From Candidatus Brocadiaceae bacterium (lineage in GTDB: Bacteria; Planctomycetota; Brocadiia; SM23-32): a stretch of DNA of 5,880 bases. Under the pieces are notes generated by a model. It had not been told where the DNA came from. It did not search any database and saw nothing but the letters and a program-made list of their open reading frames with translations. The DNA lies in assembly GCA_003551785.1 (NCBI GenBank), contig PUNP01000655.1, forward strand, positions 1 through 5,880. Reading direction: 5' to 3'. This document shows, in pieces, positions 1-5,677 of this stretch. The translations under genes and the position numbers were made by a program. Position 1 is the stretch's first letter; every line of letters begins with the position of its first letter.

Positions 1-2
1 AC

Positions 3-485
3 GGCAATCGTTCGGGCAAATCAGAAATCCAGGGCTTTACTGCTGATATCTATGACGCTTGCCTCAGCCGGGGACATAGGCTTTGGTGCGGTGCGAATCC
101 CGACTGTCATTCCTGGGATACAGAGCTGCCCGACGGCCCCTATAACGGATACAGTGTTGTCTTTGCACCTTCCCTTTCCCGCCGTGATATACTCGACAGC
201 CTGAAGGCCGGCCGGTTTTATGCTTCAACCGGGCTGCACGTAGATAAACTGTCCATAACTCAGGATGCGCTCTCTGTTGGCGCGAACAAGTGTACCCGGA
301 TATCCTTCTTTGGCCGCAGCGGCAAACTGCTCCAAGAACAGCAGAAACAAAGTTCCGAATACCGTTTCAGAGGAGATGAGGGGTATGTCAGAGTAGAAAT
401 TGAAGGCGAGCGGGAATCGCAAAAGCTCGGTGAAGCACCTCCCAAAGCCTGGCTGCAGCCCGTATGGGTAAAGCCCGAAGCTTGA
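3..485 (+). CDS. PHP-domain metal-dependent hydrolase, C-terminal part (5' end outside window)
   Basis: The frame is open from the left edge and ends at TGA 483-485, giving the last 160 residues. About 30 residues in, GANPDCH provides an Asp and a His of the kind that bind metal near the end of the PHP (polymerase and histidinol phosphatase) fold. About 40 residues later comes KAGRFYASTG, a signature of the stand-alone PHP-domain family. A beta-rich tail follows, with GYVRVEIEG and a final KAWLQPVWV, matching the family's usual ending (AW..PIW). The family hydrolyses phosphoesters with a di- or trinuclear metal centre, but the substrate of this subfamily is unknown. The N-terminal metal ligands lie outside the window, so intactness cannot be judged. 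The gene reads toward the SRP RNA, 180 bp downstream, and I see no clear terminator after it. Family assignment is fairly sure; no function can be named. Confidence 0.8.
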   Translation, partial: GNRSGKSEIQGFTADIYDACLSRGHRLWCGANPDCHSWDTELPDGPYNGYSVVFAPSLSRRDILDSLKAGRFYASTGLHVDKLSITQDALSVGANKCTRISFFGRSGKLLQEQQKQSSEYRFRGDEGYVRVEIEGERESQKLGEAPPKAWLQPVWVKPEA

Positions 486-626
486 TAGTGTAATAATTGC
501 TCCTGCCCATAGCCTTCAACATGAATATAAATGTGAGTGCAAGTGCAGGAAGAACCGTGCCGGGCCAAAACACATTTCTTTATGAAAGATAGTAACGCAG
601 ATAAGAATCTTCATTCGACCGTTTAT

Positions 627-664
627 TTGCACTTGCCGCCTTTTTCTGATAACCTATTATTAAT
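627..664 (+). promoter_or_regulatory. Candidate sigma70-type promoter of the SRP RNA
   Basis: TTGCCG (633-638), a 16-nt spacer and TATTAT (655-660) lie just before the GGGG at 665, where the terminal helix of the SRP RNA starts. An alternative pairing is TTGCAC (627-632) with the weaker TAACCT (650-655) at 17-nt spacing. The -10 element matches the consensus at 5 of 6 positions, while the -35 is only partly matched. Position relative to a well-defined RNA 5' end is the main support. Confidence 0.5.
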
Positions 665-939
665 GGGGTCGTGCTAAGCGGGGCGTTAGCGGTGCTCTGA
701 ACCTGCAAACCGCTTCAGCAGGGCTGACCACTTCTTTGAGGCGATTTTTTTTCGAGGTATAAGGGCCGTATATCCGGTGTTGAGTGACGGGTCCTGTGGA
801 ACAGGCGGACCGTGAACCTGGTCAGGGGCGGAAGCCAGCAGCCATAAGCGGTACCCCTGTCTTGCCGCAGGGTCACTCGTCAGGAGCCGGATGGCGGTTA
901 CTGCCCGGGGAAAAACGTCGAATTGAAGCGCACGACCCC
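665..939 (+). ncRNA. ffs: Large (Alu-domain-containing) signal recognition particle RNA
   Basis: This is the RNA core of the SRP, which binds Ffh and targets nascent membrane and secreted proteins. The ends pair perfectly over 10 bp: GGGGTCGTGC (665-674) with GCACGACCCC (930-939). The 5' part aligns by eye with the Alu domain of B. subtilis scRNA: a GCGGGG stretch, AGCGGTGCTCTG, ACCTGCAAACCGC and AGCAGGGC. The 3' part contains the S domain: GTCAGG (821-826), a GGC-GGAA-GCC apical stem-loop (827-836), AGCAGCC, then TGCCGCAGGGT on the return strand. A small CCTG/CAGG hairpin with a GGAA-containing loop (793-805) sits where helix 6 of archaeal RNAs would be, but that assignment is tentative. Length, about 275 nt, is close to the 271 nt of B. 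subtilis. Its place just upstream of dnaX is a conserved arrangement. The exact ends are inferred from the terminal helix. Confidence 0.93.
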
Positions 940-946
940 TTTTTTT
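930..946 (+). terminator. Terminal helix strand plus T7 tract ending the SRP RNA
   Basis: The 3' strand of the closing helix (GCACGACCCC, 930-939) is followed immediately by seven T residues (940-946). A GC-rich helix followed by a U tract is the layout of an intrinsic terminator, although the pairing partner lies 250 nt upstream at the RNA 5' end. It would separate the SRP RNA from the dnaX unit. Confidence 0.5.
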
Positions 947-1016
947 ATCAATTTTAATATTTAGTGGGCTGTATGGTAAATCCTGTGTAAACCACATCTA
1001 TTTTTTAATGATTGAG

Positions 1017-1125
1017 CGTCCCTGCCCGCATGCTATCAGGGCAGATGAGGCGTCCGCGTTCCCGGGGAGAAGTGGTTTAATGAGGACTTACTCCACTACT
1101 CCGGCACATCGAATCGTGAGGGACG
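1017..1125 (+). other. Unassigned structured element upstream of dnaX (three-helix RNA candidate)
   Basis: This is the most structured part of the 253-bp gap between the SRP RNA and dnaX. CGTCCCT (1017-1023) is a perfect complement of AGGGACG (1119-1125) and could close the element. Inside are two hairpins: CTGCCC (1022-1027) with GGGCAG (1039-1044), and GGAGaAGTGG (1066-1075) with CCACTaCTCC (1093-1102), the latter being 9 bp around one A-A mismatch. The outer helix and first hairpin compete for two bases, so they may stack with a shortened stem or be alternatives. The consensus of no riboswitch I know (TPP, purine, THF, ZTP) is recognisable, and it is not 5S rRNA or tRNA. It could be a 5' leader of the dnaX mRNA, a small RNA or an inert repeat. 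Strand is assigned by context only. Confidence 0.35.
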
Positions 1126-1199
1126 ACCAGGCAGTTCATACTGAAAATTCATAATAACTTCGCCTTACCGCTAACCGGCTTCCATACTCTGGAAATACC

Positions 1200-2843
1200 A
1201 TGTACTTAGTATTTGCACGAAAATACAGGCCCCATACATTTGATGATGTTGTAGGGCAGGAACATATCGCAAAAACCCTCAAGAACGCCGTCAGGCAAAA
1301 CAGGGTGGCTCATGCTTATTTGTTTTGCGGGAGCCGCGGAGTGGGAAAAACCAGCATGGCCCGCATCCTCGCCGCCGCTCTCAATTGTAAAGATGGCCCC
1401 ACTGAACAACCGTGCGGTGAATGTGATCATTGTAAACGAATAGCATCAGGCGATGACCTGGATGTTATGGAAATAGACGGCGCTTCCAACAGAGGAATTG
1501 ACGAAGTCCGGGAACTACGCCAAAACGCTAAAATTTCACCGTCATCAAGCCGATATAAAATATACTACATTGACGAAGTCCACATGCTTACCCAACAAGC
1601 GTTCAACGCCCTGTTGAAAACGCTGGAAGAGCCCCCGCCGCACGTCAAATTTATTTTCTCAACTACGGATCCCCAGCAGCTTCCGGATACCGTCAAAAGT
1701 CGATGTCAGCGGTTCGATTTCAGAAGAATATCAGACGTCGAAATCATCCGGCACCTCAAGAAAATATGCGAGATCGAGGGCCTCACTCCGGAAAAAGGTG
1801 CATTGCAGGCCGTCGCCAGAGCCGCCAGAGGCGGAATGCGGGATGCCCTGGGCACGCTTGATCAGGTCACTGCCTTCTCCGAATCTGAAGTCGAACTCGA
1901 AAATGTTTTGACTGTGCTGGGCGCAGCAGCGACACGTACTCTTACCAGACTTATAGATGCACTTGCCGAAAAAAACACCGGTGAAGCCCTCAAATTAGTC
2001 CATGATGTACTTTTCGGGGGTATAGACCTGCTCGATTTTATTGATCAACTATCTGAATACCTCAGGGATGTGCTGGTGGCTAACTACTGCCGACCCGATG
2101 ATGAACTGCTCGCCGGTGCTATTGCCGATTCCGAAACTTTAACTCGCCAGGCCCGACTTTTTACCGATGAGCAACTCCTGTACATGCTGCAAATTCTGAG
2201 AGAAGCCCGCTTGCGCTCGCGACGTGACACTACCGGCAAGCTGGCCCTGGAAATGGCTATCATTAAACTATCGCGGCTGGATGAACTTGTAGATATTGCC
2301 AAGGCACTGAATAATCAGACGATCGATCAACCATCCGCGCAAACACAACAAGGAGCGCCGGTGCGCAGTAATAATGATTACAATGCCCCGAATAGGAACT
2401 CAACCGCAAAAAAATCATCAGTTCCTCCCTCTCAACAAAATAATGCAGCCGCTGAACAGACGGAAGGTGCCGGCAGCAGCAGAGTCAAAGCTATGATGCA
2501 AAGACTCCAGCAGCGAAATGAAACCCCGACTTCCAATGCTTCAGATGCGGCCAATAATAATAACGGTCGAAAACAAGCTGTACAAAAAGATGCGAATAAC
2601 GTTAATAACGAAGACGATGATGAGTGCCCTCACGGCATTGAACCCAGAAAATTCCGACAGTTGCAGGGAGTCGCTCAAAATTCCACCGTGGCCAGAGATA
2701 TGATTAAAAGTGAATCTTTGATGAAAGCTTTTGCTCATGCAGATGCCAGGTTTGATCTGCAGCCCGTAAAGTTGAGCCGTAAAAAAAATGTCAATAAAAA
2801 CGATGAACTCAGTGTTGAGGATGAACAAACACAACCCGAATAA
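1200..2843 (+). CDS. dnaX: DNA polymerase III subunit gamma/tau (clamp-loader ATPase)
   Basis: The 547-aa protein is the ATPase of the clamp loader, which opens the beta sliding clamp and places it on primed DNA. The N-terminus, ARKYRPHTFDDVVGQEH (6-22), is the family signature and fixes the start. Visible motifs: Walker A GSRGVGKTS (44-52), four zinc-binding cysteines (63, 72, 75, 78), Walker B with D125-E126, sensor 1 FSTTDP (153-158), SRC (167-169) and the sensor 2 Arg in GGMRDAL (R214). Domain III covers roughly 240-365. Residues 370-470 form an Asn/Gln/Ser-rich linker, and only a short tail (about 473-530) follows. The protein is thus shorter than E. coli tau (643 aa), and the tail is not clearly the polymerase-binding domain V. 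The linker begins at a slippery A7 (see separate entry) that could yield a gamma-like form. The ribosome-binding site is weak: GGAA at 1191-1194. Confidence 0.97.
   Translation: MYLVFARKYRPHTFDDVVGQEHIAKTLKNAVRQNRVAHAYLFCGSRGVGKTSMARILAAALNCKDGPTEQPCGECDHCKRIASGDDLDVMEIDGASNRGIDEVRELRQNAKISPSSSRYKIYYIDEVHMLTQQAFNALLKTLEEPPPHVKFIFSTTDPQQLPDTVKSRCQRFDFRRISDVEIIRHLKKICEIEGLTPEKGALQAVARAARGGMRDALGTLDQVTAFSESEVELENVLTVLGAAATRTLTRLIDALAEKNTGEALKLVHDVLFGGIDLLDFIDQLSEYLRDVLVANYCRPDDELLAGAIADSETLTRQARLFTDEQLLYMLQILREARLRSRRDTTGKLALEMAIIKLSRLDELVDIAKALNNQTIDQPSAQTQQGAPVRSNNDYNAPNRNSTAKKSSVPPSQQNNAAAEQTEGAGSSRVKAMMQRLQQRNETPTSNASDAANNNNGRKQAVQKDANNVNNEDDDECPHGIEPRKFRQLQGVAQNSTVARDMIKSESLMKAFAHADARFDLQPVKLSRKKNVNKNDELSVEDEQTQPE
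2394..2443 (+). promoter_or_regulatory. Candidate -1 frameshift site in dnaX (SD-like AGGA, A7 slippery run, early -1 stop)
   Basis: Codons 403-405 read GCA AAA AAA, so the A7 run (2408-2414) falls exactly in the A-AAA-AAA phase needed for -1 slippage. The E. coli dnaX site is GCA AAA AAG. AGGA (2394-2397) lies 10 nt upstream, the same kind of SD stimulator and spacing known in E. coli. After slippage the -1 frame adds nine residues (IISSSLSTK) and stops at TAA 2441-2443. This gives a 414-aa protein with the complete ATPase and domain III but without the tail, close in size to E. coli gamma. No strong downstream stem-loop is obvious. Transcriptional slippage on the A7, as in Thermus, would give similar truncated products. 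Confidence 0.6.
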
Positions 2844-2906
2844 ATCGGAAAAAGTGCAGGTTCAAATAATCCAATTAACAGGTATTTGTTTACAGGAGAT
2901 TAAAAA

Positions 2907-3257
2907 ATGAAAGGAATAGGTGGATTAGGGAATATGGGCAAAATGATGAAACAGGCCCAAAGCCAGCTCGAAGATATGCAGAATAAAATGGCACAACTCG
3001 ACGAAAACCTCAAAGAACGTGTCGTCGAGGGCAGTGCCGGCGGTGGAATGGTTAAAGTTATGTTCAATGGACTCGGCGAGCCGCTGGATGTCAAAATTGA
3101 TGAAACTATTTTGGATGAAGACGACCCCGAGTTCCTCCAGGAAATGATCCTGGCCGCTATAAGACAGGGGATAAAAAAGGCCCAGGAGCTTGAAGACGCG
3201 GAAAAGAAAAAAATCGCCGGCGGATTACCTATACCGGGCATGGAAAATATGCTGTAA
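2907..3257 (+). CDS. ebfC: YbaB/EbfC family nucleoid-associated DNA-binding protein
   Basis: This 116-aa protein belongs to the YbaB/EbfC family (E. coli 109 aa): small dimeric proteins that bind DNA and associate with the nucleoid. The N-terminal helix carries the typical MGKMMKQAQ (10-18), followed by a long charged coiled-coil helix to about residue 40. A central beta sheet follows (GGGMVKVMFNG, about 45-55, and EPLDVKIDE, 58-66), then an acidic ILDEDDPE segment and a C-terminal helix. The end, AGGLPIPGM (104-112), matches the family's usual tail. AGGAG (2894-2898), 8 nt before ATG, is the best ribosome-binding site in the window. The gene lies 63 bp after dnaX, the near-universal partner order, and overlaps folC by one base. 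Co-transcription with dnaX is likely; the precise cellular role is not settled. Confidence 0.95.
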   Translation: MKGIGGLGNMGKMMKQAQSQLEDMQNKMAQLDENLKERVVEGSAGGGMVKVMFNGLGEPLDVKIDETILDEDDPEFLQEMILAAIRQGIKKAQELEDAEKKKIAGGLPIPGMENML

Positions 3258-4654
3258 TGAAAAAAAATCTTTTTGATAATAACATTTTCCCCGACATTCA
3301 AAGTGCAAACGCCTACCTGGAAAAAGCCGTTAATTACGAGAAAAAAATCAATGTCGGGTACGATAAGCGCAATTTCAATCTTAAAAGAATGCGCGTGCTG
3401 CTTGAACGCCTGGGACAACCACAGGAGTCCTTTAAATCCATCCATATAGCCGGAACAAAAGGAAAAGGAAGCAGCGCCGCTATCATAGAAACATGCCTGC
3501 GGGAATGCGGAATAAAGACCGGACTGCATACTTCTCCGCACTTGAACAGCATCTGTGAAAGGATGATGATCAGCGGAATCACTCCGGCCGAAAGCCAGTT
3601 TTGCCGGCTTTTGGAAAGCAAGAAACCTGTTATCGATCAGTTAAGAAATAATTCGGACTTTGAGTCACCCACCTATTTCGAACTGACAGTAGCAATCAGC
3701 TTTGCCATGTTCGCTGAACAAGCTGTCGACTGGGCCGTAGTGGAAGTTGGGCTTGGCGGCCGGCTCGATGCCACCAATGTAATCAATCCGGAAATATGTC
3801 TGATCACGCCCATTGGATTCGACCACATGGATAAGCTGGGCAATACCGCCGAGGCGATAGCTTCGGAAAAAGCCGGTATTCTGAAACCACATATCCCGCT
3901 TATCTTAAGCCGGCAGGATTACCCTGATGCCGCCAGCGCTATTTTGAACGCAGCAAAACAACGGGGATGTCCGGTGTGGAAAATCGGGAAAGACATTACC
4001 TGGGATAACATCCGACCGGTAAGGGCGTCGCATAATGATCAGCAGCAGCGAAAACCCGGATGGGAATTCAACCTGCACGGGCCGGAATGGAAGTATGAAA
4101 ACTTATACCTGCCTCTTCTGGGCCGGCACCAGGTTCACAACGCCGCTGCCGGTATCGGCGTGATGGAGATGTTGAAGTATAACGGAAAAATATCATTCGA
4201 ATCACAGCAGATAAAAACAGCCCTCAGCGACTGCAACTGTCCTGCCAGGGTGGAACTTGTATCAGAAAACCCGCCGCTCATTCTCGATACGGCCCACACC
4301 GTAGAATCGGCCAAAGCTTTGAAAGAAGCCATTAAAACACACTTCCCCGATTTTAAAGTTCATTTTGTTTTTGGCTCTTCTTCAGATAAAAACCATAAAT
4401 CCATCTTAATGGAGTTGGCTGAAATATCAACGCGTATAAGTTTAGTAAAATCCAGATCACCCCGTGCCGAATCCACAAGTAGTTTAACTGCAAGTGCTCA
4501 AACAGCCGGGTTTGAAGATATCGTAGAAATTCAATGCGGCATCGCCGATTATGTTCCGGACCTGCTGTCTGAATCCCGTCCTGGAGAGCTGACATGCGTC
4601 ACTGGCTCATTCTTTGTCGCCGGTGAAGTCAGATCGGAAATGAATTTGAAGTGA
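3257..4654 (+). CDS. folC: Bifunctional folylpolyglutamate synthase / dihydrofolate synthase
   Basis: The 465-aa Mur-ligase-type enzyme adds glutamate to folates (and in many bacteria to dihydropteroate) using ATP in the cytoplasm. Visible motifs: P-loop GTKGKGS (66-72), HTSPHL (91-96), ERMMISG (101-107), VVEVGLGGRLDATN (161-174), GFDHMDKLG (187-195, metal-binding His), SEKAGILK with the conserved Lys205, and LLGRHQVHNAAAG (287-299). In the C-terminal domain are ARVELV (330-335), DTAHT (344-348), FGSSSDKN (372-379) and TGSFFVAGEVR (449-459). Most FolC proteins have D-x-A-H-N where this one has Thr348, a small oddity. The N-terminal stretch RNFNLKRMRVLLERLG before the P-loop resembles planctomycete versions. 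Its ATG shares an A with the ebfC stop (TAATG), and there is no good SD of its own, so translation is probably coupled to ebfC. Whether it makes dihydrofolate, polyglutamates or both cannot be told. Confidence 0.95.
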   Translation: MKKNLFDNNIFPDIQSANAYLEKAVNYEKKINVGYDKRNFNLKRMRVLLERLGQPQESFKSIHIAGTKGKGSSAAIIETCLRECGIKTGLHTSPHLNSICERMMISGITPAESQFCRLLESKKPVIDQLRNNSDFESPTYFELTVAISFAMFAEQAVDWAVVEVGLGGRLDATNVINPEICLITPIGFDHMDKLGNTAEAIASEKAGILKPHIPLILSRQDYPDAASAILNAAKQRGCPVWKIGKDITWDNIRPVRASHNDQQQRKPGWEFNLHGPEWKYENLYLPLLGRHQVHNAAAGIGVMEMLKYNGKISFESQQIKTALSDCNCPARVELVSENPPLILDTAHTVESAKALKEAIKTHFPDFKVHFVFGSSSDKNHKSILMELAEISTRISLVKSRSPRAESTSSLTASAQTAGFEDIVEIQCGIADYVPDLLSESRPGELTCVTGSFFVAGEVRSEMNLK

Positions 4655-4667
4655 CATGAGGATATCT

Positions 4668-4703
4668 ATGGCAAGTGAAGAATTTCATCTGTTCCGCCTT
4701 TAG
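4668..4703 (+). other. Gene-start-like remnant or 11-codon micro-ORF after folC
   Basis: Fourteen bases after the folC stop, ATGGCAAGTGAAGAA is preceded at good spacing by the SD-like TGAGGA (4657-4662). It looks like an ordinary gene start but ends after MASEEFHLFRL at a TAG. The following 55 bases are AT-rich and encode nothing recognisable. It may be the stump of a lost operon gene, a chance ORF or a very small peptide. No conservation evidence is available. Confidence 0.2.
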
Positions 4704-4758
4704 TCTATATCTCAATATTTACAAATTAATAAAAGAAACACTTTACGATGTGACATTG

Positions 4759-4784
4759 GGGGGCCAGCATTTGAGCTGACCTCC
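4759..4784. terminator. Hairpin between convergent folC and thuA-like genes
   Basis: GGGGG-c-CAGC (4759-4768) pairs with GCTG-a-CCTCC (4775-4784) around a 6-nt loop. The stem has ten positions with one C-A mismatch and one G-T wobble. It lies between the stops of two converging genes, where a shared terminator is expected. No T tract follows directly on either strand, so it is not a textbook intrinsic terminator; it may protect 3' ends or work with Rho. Confidence 0.45.
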
Positions 4785-4788
4785 GGCT

Positions 4789-5418
4789 TCAGATCGTATC
4801 ATTACCCACTCCCCATCGGAGGGCATTGACTACCAGGCGCTGAAAGCTTGAGTTCTCCGTCTGCTCTTTTCCATGCCCGAGGGCGGTGTAGAAAACGCGC
4901 CCATGGCCGTAAGGTTTGACCCAGGTGATCGGCCTTTCAAAGCCATTGTACCATGTAGTCATCAACAGATCGAAATGCCCGCATGTCTCCATCAGGTACA
5001 GTTCCTCTTCCATCTCGAAATCAACTATATCTTCCATGACAGGATGAAAGTGTTTTTTAACATTGAACGTAAGAACCAGAGGTCGGGGATGCGTCAAAAA
5101 CTTGCCCCCGACCATGTTGATATAGCCCGGTGTCTGCTTAAAGGAGTCTGCTGCGGAATGAATGCCGATAAAGCTCTTGCCGGAAACGATACCGCCTAAA
5201 AGTCCGCCAGACTGCTCAGGCGTAAGGTCCCCCCCCGTGGTATAGCATACAACGGCATCAAATGGTTCAATGACTTCTTTACAGAAATCATCACGGTTTT
5301 CAGTAAGCGTCACCTCGAACCCCGCTTCGGACAGAAACTTTTCGTAAATGGGTGCCATTTCATCAAAATTATGGTATTCCCTGGTATGCCCCCCCATCAC
5401 TTTCTCTTTTTTTTTCAT
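4789..5418 (-). CDS. ThuA-like domain protein
   Basis: This 209-aa protein carries a ThuA-like fold, related to class I glutamine amidotransferases. ThuA was named from a rhizobial trehalose/sucrose utilisation locus, but the biochemical activity of the family is not established. Visible features: GGHTREYHNFDEM near the N-terminus (9-21), DAVVCYT (54-60), GKSFIGIHSAADSF (80-93), GGKFLTHP (104-111), a His-rich HFHPV (123-127), EEELY (137-141), and the diagnostic end PITWVKPYGHGRVFYTALGHG (163-183). No signal peptide or membrane segment is seen, so it is probably cytosolic. I chose the ATG at 5418, preceded 7 nt away by GAGAGG (5431-5426); an in-frame TTG at 5433 overlaps that SD and is unlikely. 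The first beta strand, usually hydrophobic, is here the charged KKKEKVMGG. The coding strand contains A9, G7 and G8 runs. No sugar-use genes lie beside it in the window. Confidence 0.88.
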   Translation of the reverse strand: MKKKEKVMGGHTREYHNFDEMAPIYEKFLSEAGFEVTLTENRDDFCKEVIEPFDAVVCYTTGGDLTPEQSGGLLGGIVSGKSFIGIHSAADSFKQTPGYINMVGGKFLTHPRPLVLTFNVKKHFHPVMEDIVDFEMEEELYLMETCGHFDLLMTTWYNGFERPITWVKPYGHGRVFYTALGHGKEQTENSSFQRLVVNALRWGVGNDTI

Positions 5419-5433
5419 TGTAATACCTCTCAA

Positions 5434-5677
5434 TTAAACTTATGCAAAATTTAAATAATCCCAAATACAATATCACTATTGCCCCACCGTAGGGTCAAAC
5501 TTTGTTAAAAATCGGAATAGACAAGGCATATACCTGCTCGCTCTTGGCATAAACAACCCTCCATAAAAACCCTTAGAACCTGAAAACACCCCCTGAAAAA
5601 CGCTTTTAAGGCACCGGCACAAACACGAATTATGAAATAAAACACTTTATACCACAACACACCACCGATGAAGCCAC
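5434..5677. other. Gene-poor spacer upstream of the thuA-like gene
   Basis: No convincing gene is seen here. A 61-codon minus-strand frame at 5505-5690 lacks a properly spaced ribosome-binding site and resembles no family I know. On the minus strand, TTGACC (5498-5493) could be a -35 element for the thuA-like gene, but the -10 candidates (TGATAT at 17-nt spacing, TATTGT at 20 nt) are poor. The stretch is AT-rich compared with the genes around it. Confidence 0.4.

Noticed and set aside
686..997. 103-codon minus-strand frame opposite the SRP RNA
   Set aside because: It is antisense to a well-supported structured RNA and shows no recognisable protein motif.
964..1007. GTGG/CCAC pairing followed by a T run, as a second terminator after the SRP RNA
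   Set aside because: It has only 4 bp across a 24-nt loop, and a better T tract already directly follows the SRP RNA.
1030..1154. Two overlapping short frames (16 and 24 codons) before dnaX
   Set aside because: They sit inside base-paired sequence, have unremarkable composition and no family likeness. They are mentioned only as part of the leader candidate.
1970..1976. Second slippery heptamer A-AAA-AAC inside dnaX
   Set aside because: It lies in the middle of domain III; the -1 frame stops two codons later and would yield an incomplete fold. No SD-like stimulator was noted upstream.
4873..5199. 108-codon plus-strand frame opposite the thuA-like gene
   Set aside because: It is a shadow of the minus-strand gene, which has clear family motifs and a good ribosome-binding site.
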